A stretch of DNA of 64,000 nt from Trochalopteron elliotii (taxonomy: Eukaryota; Chordata; Aves; Passeriformes; Leiothrichidae): assembly GCA_024734555.1 (NCBI GenBank), contig JANPWX010000463.1, positions 89,618 through 153,617 on the forward strand. The letters run 5' to 3'. This document shows positions 60,621 to 64,000 of this stretch, in pieces. Position 1 is the stretch's first letter. Every line of letters begins with the position of its first letter. A program made the translations under genes and the position numbers. A model generated the notes under the pieces. That model was not told where the DNA came from. It ran no database searches and saw nothing but the letters and a program-made list of their open reading frames with translations.

Positions 60621-63600
60621 AAGCTGCTTCATTGTAAAAAACAGAACACATGCAGGACAGGAATACAAAAGTCTCAGAACTGAAAGTATATGTGAAAACA
60701 CAAGGTTTTTCTCGACTGTTCTCTTTAACCACCCTTGATCCAACAAATCCACTAATTGTTTCACAAGCTTCCAGTTCTCACACTCAGGAAAATTCTCATT
60801 TATCCTTCTCATTCACTTCATTGTTTGCTCTATAACTCTCTGTTCTATCTTCCCTCCTAATTATTAAATGCTGCAAATTCAAGCTTCTCCCTGCTGTAAA
60901 TTTTGAAGAACCTCTTGCATGACTCTGAAATTATAAGTTAAGTCACACAGGTATCCTATTTTCCTTTTGATCCACGGGAATGCTTGTCATCCAAGACTAT
61001 TATTATTGCTGATATCATAGGTATCCGCCAGCACTTCTAAGGATTTTAATCTTTTACTATTAACTCTGATGTCTGCTTCTCAGTCAGAACGCAAGAGCAT
61101 GAACTGCTCATTAGTTTGAGGTATTGCGATCAAACTTTATATCCTGTCTGCATTTTCACACCACCTGCTTTTGAAGTGGCAGATAGGCTGTTAATCAGAC
61201 ACACTGTGCTTCAGTGCCTGTGAAGTGTACTGGCTCTTTGAAAAGTGACTTCAGGTGGTTCTTCTTTTACTGTTTCAAGCAACTTCTGTCCACACTTACA
61301 GGCAGCCAGAGCTTTCCTAGCTGCCAGTCCTGGGAATGTCTCCACAGCTTTCCTTTCCTGGCAGCATTGCCCAATATGAAGACCCAAATACTGATGCACA
61401 AAACAGGGTTTTCCTTTAAGGACAGCTACCAATTGATCTTTTGGTTTGTTCACTATAAGCATCTGAAACTTAGAATACAATTTTGTCAATTCAAAAGGAA
61501 GGAGCAGTATCTAGCTTCCTCTCTCAGAGCTATTTTTATTCTGCAGGGTTAACAAGCAAGAAAAACAGCAAAAATTACTTCAGCCTATCAAGTCAAATTA
61601 GCCAAAATGCACTTAAGCATCTTTACTGCTGTGTAAGAAGGTACCTTTTCATGTAGGTATTTCAGAGGAGAATCACTTTATAACTTTGCTGTACTTTGTA
61701 TTCATTGAGCCTGTGGAAATACAACATGTAACAGTATCTCTGTGAGCTTTGGGTCCCTAGAATGTGACCTTCAATATCAATTTGTCTGTCTGTCCAAATG
61801 TTTCCCTTGTGAGTATTTCACAATCCTTATCGTAGTAACACTATGCAAATCTTTTGAGTCAGGAAATTTTTTTTTTCATGGAAAACTCTTTAGATGTTCT
61901 ACACTGAAGGAAAAACAGCATGACTTGAAAATATATGCAAAACAAATTCATTCATTGACACTCCTTTTTCTTCCTAAAAAAGTGCCTTTGTCTCACCCAA
62001 GTCTTCTAGAATAGAGCACAGCAGACGTTAAGCTTCTGGAAACACTTGTGAAAACCCTGGTCTGCTGGACCATGATGGCCAGGAGTCCCCTCCCCAGGGG
62101 TCCCCTGCTCTCTATCCTTACAAGCACCGAGATCACACATGAGTTTGCATTTAAGTACTACTTAGAATTGCATAGGCTTGTGCAGACTCTGACAGCTCCA
62201 ACTTCACCCTCCAGGTTTTTCAGTTTGAACAGAAGCTCCAGAACAAGACACCTGCATATGATCTTCCTCCACCAGCCTTTCCAGATGACATTTTTCACAG
62301 CACAACTCGGCCACAGGCAACCCATAGGAAGGGCTGGGGCATACCAGGAACATCATGGTTAAAATATTTTCCCCAGTTTGTGTTAGATCTGCATCCTGAC
62401 TCCTGCCTCACTGCACTGCTTTCTGTCAGAGATACCACAATCTGAACAGACTATTAAGCATTGTGCAGCAAGTATTTCTCATTTTGTATCGCCCTGGTAT
62501 CTCCCATGTACTGCCTGAATGTCCTAAAGACTGGAGTTTATAATCCAGCTATTTTTGTTTCTGTGAATATTTAATCAATCATTCACTCAAACAGGATAAG
62601 CTTCAAGGGGAAAAATAAAGGCATTAAAAAACAATTATCTCCAATTATCCAAAGCTGGATAACAAGAGCATTTCCCTAGGATACACTGGGCATAACAAAC
62701 AGGGCATTTGACCTGGGGACACAGAAAGCGCAGTCTCCCTCTGCTCATGATCCTTGGGAGCGAGCCCTACTCTGTTCCTGTGCCTACCTACAGCCACTGT
62801 GCCTGTCTGAAAGATCAAGAGAAAAGCAGGTGAGCCAGGTTTAAACCTCTGCTAAAAAGCCATGAGAAGAATGAAGGTCCCTGGCAGAGATCTAAAAAAC
62901 CAAGAACTCATGTAGGGTTCATGAAAACAAGAGACCAAATACAGGAGACAGACTTTATTTTTGTCCTTGCAGAGGGAAAGGTCACAGTACAAACTAAAGA
63001 TTTAAAAGGCTTAAGAGAACCAGAATGAAAAGAGACATTACAAATGCACCAATTAGGGGGAAAGCTTCAGTTAGAACTTGTGCCTTGTCACTCATCAAAG
63101 AATCCAATTACGAGACCAAAACCAGGCTTTGTTAGCTCTGCAATTCACAGAACTACCTGCTTCAAAGCACATTAAAGTGCAGCTGCAGCCTGAAAAGTGA
63201 CTATCACAGCAACGTGGGATGGCATGGAGCCTGCACTGAGTCTTGGAGGAAACAAAGACCCAACCTTCAGTCCCTAAGGAATGAACACAGGGACTTTCCT
63301 TGTTTCAACAAAGCCTCCCTGTATTGGAAGCACAGCCAATGTCCCTGCCTTGGACTTCTGAGGATTTCAGGGAGAGTCTGTACTGTTGCAGGTTCTATTT
63401 GAAAGCAGAGGTGGGCCTGGAAGAGACAGGACAGTCCATGTGGAAACCATTTTTGTAAGTAGCAGGAGACACAGGGGCTTTTGTCCACCTAAAATATTCC
63501 ACTGCCTTTCCCAGTGACTAAACCTCTGAAGCATGGCTGGTTTGGGTTTGGCTGGCACTCCTCAGGCAGGGAATGCCAGAAAGACAAAACACACGCCACT

Positions 63601-63689
63601 TGCTGGGAGCCCAAGTGCAATGTGTGGGAAGGGGACACACTTCACCCCTGAGAATTCTGTCCTAGCTGCTGTGCGAGTGACTAAATTAA
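60621..63689. other. intergenic region without recognised genes
   Basis: 3.1 kb. The minus-strand frame at 60812-60519 overlaps the edge of the old CR1 and may be part of it. Nothing else was recognised. Confidence 0.5.
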
Positions 63690-63966
63690 ATTTAAAGGCT
63701 TCCAGGATGAGAGGAAGTAAGTCTCAAGATGCACCAGGATAAGTTTAGGTTGGGCAAATTTAAGCTGGAGGAATTACTTCACCAAAAGGGTGATCAAACA
63801 TTGGAATGGGCTGCCCTTGGAGGTGGTGGAGTCACCATCCTTGGAGGTGTTTACAGAACACCGGACGTGGCACTCAGTTGGTGTTCATTGCTATAGTGGT
63901 GTTCGGTCACAGGATGGAGTCGGGGATCTCGGAGGTCTTTTCCAACATCACTGACTCCGTGACTCC
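63690..63966 (+). mobile_element. CR1 LINE 3' end fragment
   Basis: A 5'-truncated CR1 tail: AGGATGAGAGGAAGTAAGTC, TTTAGGTTGGGCAAATTTAA, TTACTTCACCAAAAGGGTGA, GAATGGGCTGCCCTTGGAGG, TGGTGGAGTCACCATCCTTG, CCGGACGTGGCACTCAGT and TCTTTTCCAACATCACTGAC in consensus order. It is longer than the 55.2-kb copy. The next 34 bases to the window edge are GC-rich and not CR1. Confidence 0.93.
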
Positions 63967-64000
63967 ACCCGCAGCCATAGCGGCTGGCGGGACGCTGCCC

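Noticed and set aside
35560..64000. Search for expected upstream neighbours such as FOXJ2, C3AR1 or NECAP1
   Set aside because: No forkhead, seven-helix receptor or NECAP motif appears in any frame; these genes, if syntenic, lie beyond the right edge.

Overview
The window reads as vertebrate, specifically bird, nuclear DNA. It has GT-AG introns, long intergenic stretches, CpG-rich promoters, three CR1 LINE 3' ends of the avian kind, one decayed older CR1, and two genes (NANOG and SLC2A3/GLUT3) whose proteins look most like those I remember from chicken. A passerine is plausible from the CR1 3' ends, but that is inference. Nothing bacterial, phage or plasmid-like is present, and there is no CRISPR array.

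Layout. (1) 1-4.97 kb: 5' part of NANOG on the minus strand. Exon 1 is 4602-4782. Exon 2 is 1275-1549 and carries homeodomain helices 1-2. The rest of the homeodomain and the C-terminus lie beyond the left edge. A TATA box and a Sox-Oct composite motif sit just upstream. (2) 5-24.2 kb: intergenic, no recognisable gene. Its main feature is a pair of direct repeats of about 1.4-1.5 kb (13120-14475 and 19195-20700), offset by about 6.1 kb. (3) 24.2-35.5 kb: a complete SLC2A3 gene on the minus strand. Ten coding exons encode 488 residues. A long 3' UTR is proposed down to about 24.2 kb, and a CpG-island promoter lies at 34.7-35.5 kb. All splice sites are GT-AG, and exon lengths 2-9 (96, 161, 241, 163, 188, 105, 102, 204) are those known for class I glucose transporters. 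(4) 35.5-64 kb: an intergenic region upstream of SLC2A3 with no recognisable coding exon. It holds CR1 3' ends at 35.8, 55.2 and 63.7 kb, an old antisense CR1 at about 58.9-60.6 kb, a (CATCC)13 microsatellite at 42.3 kb, a tRNA-like stretch at 38.5 kb, a strong small hairpin at 36.5 kb, and a CpG-enriched pocket at 54.0-55.2 kb that begins with four ATTAGCT-like units at an exact 9-bp period.

Biology. NANOG is a pluripotency and germ-cell homeodomain factor. SLC2A3 is a high-affinity facilitative glucose transporter. Their neighbourhood is conserved with mammals. The most useful observations are the Sox-Oct motif in the NANOG promoter, a premature stop that trims the GLUT3 tail by seven codons relative to a second in-frame stop, the uneven identity along the duplicated block, and the CpG pocket 19 kb upstream of SLC2A3. 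I found no convincing new multi-gene system. Coordinates of exons were read from splice sites by eye; repeat boundaries are approximate.
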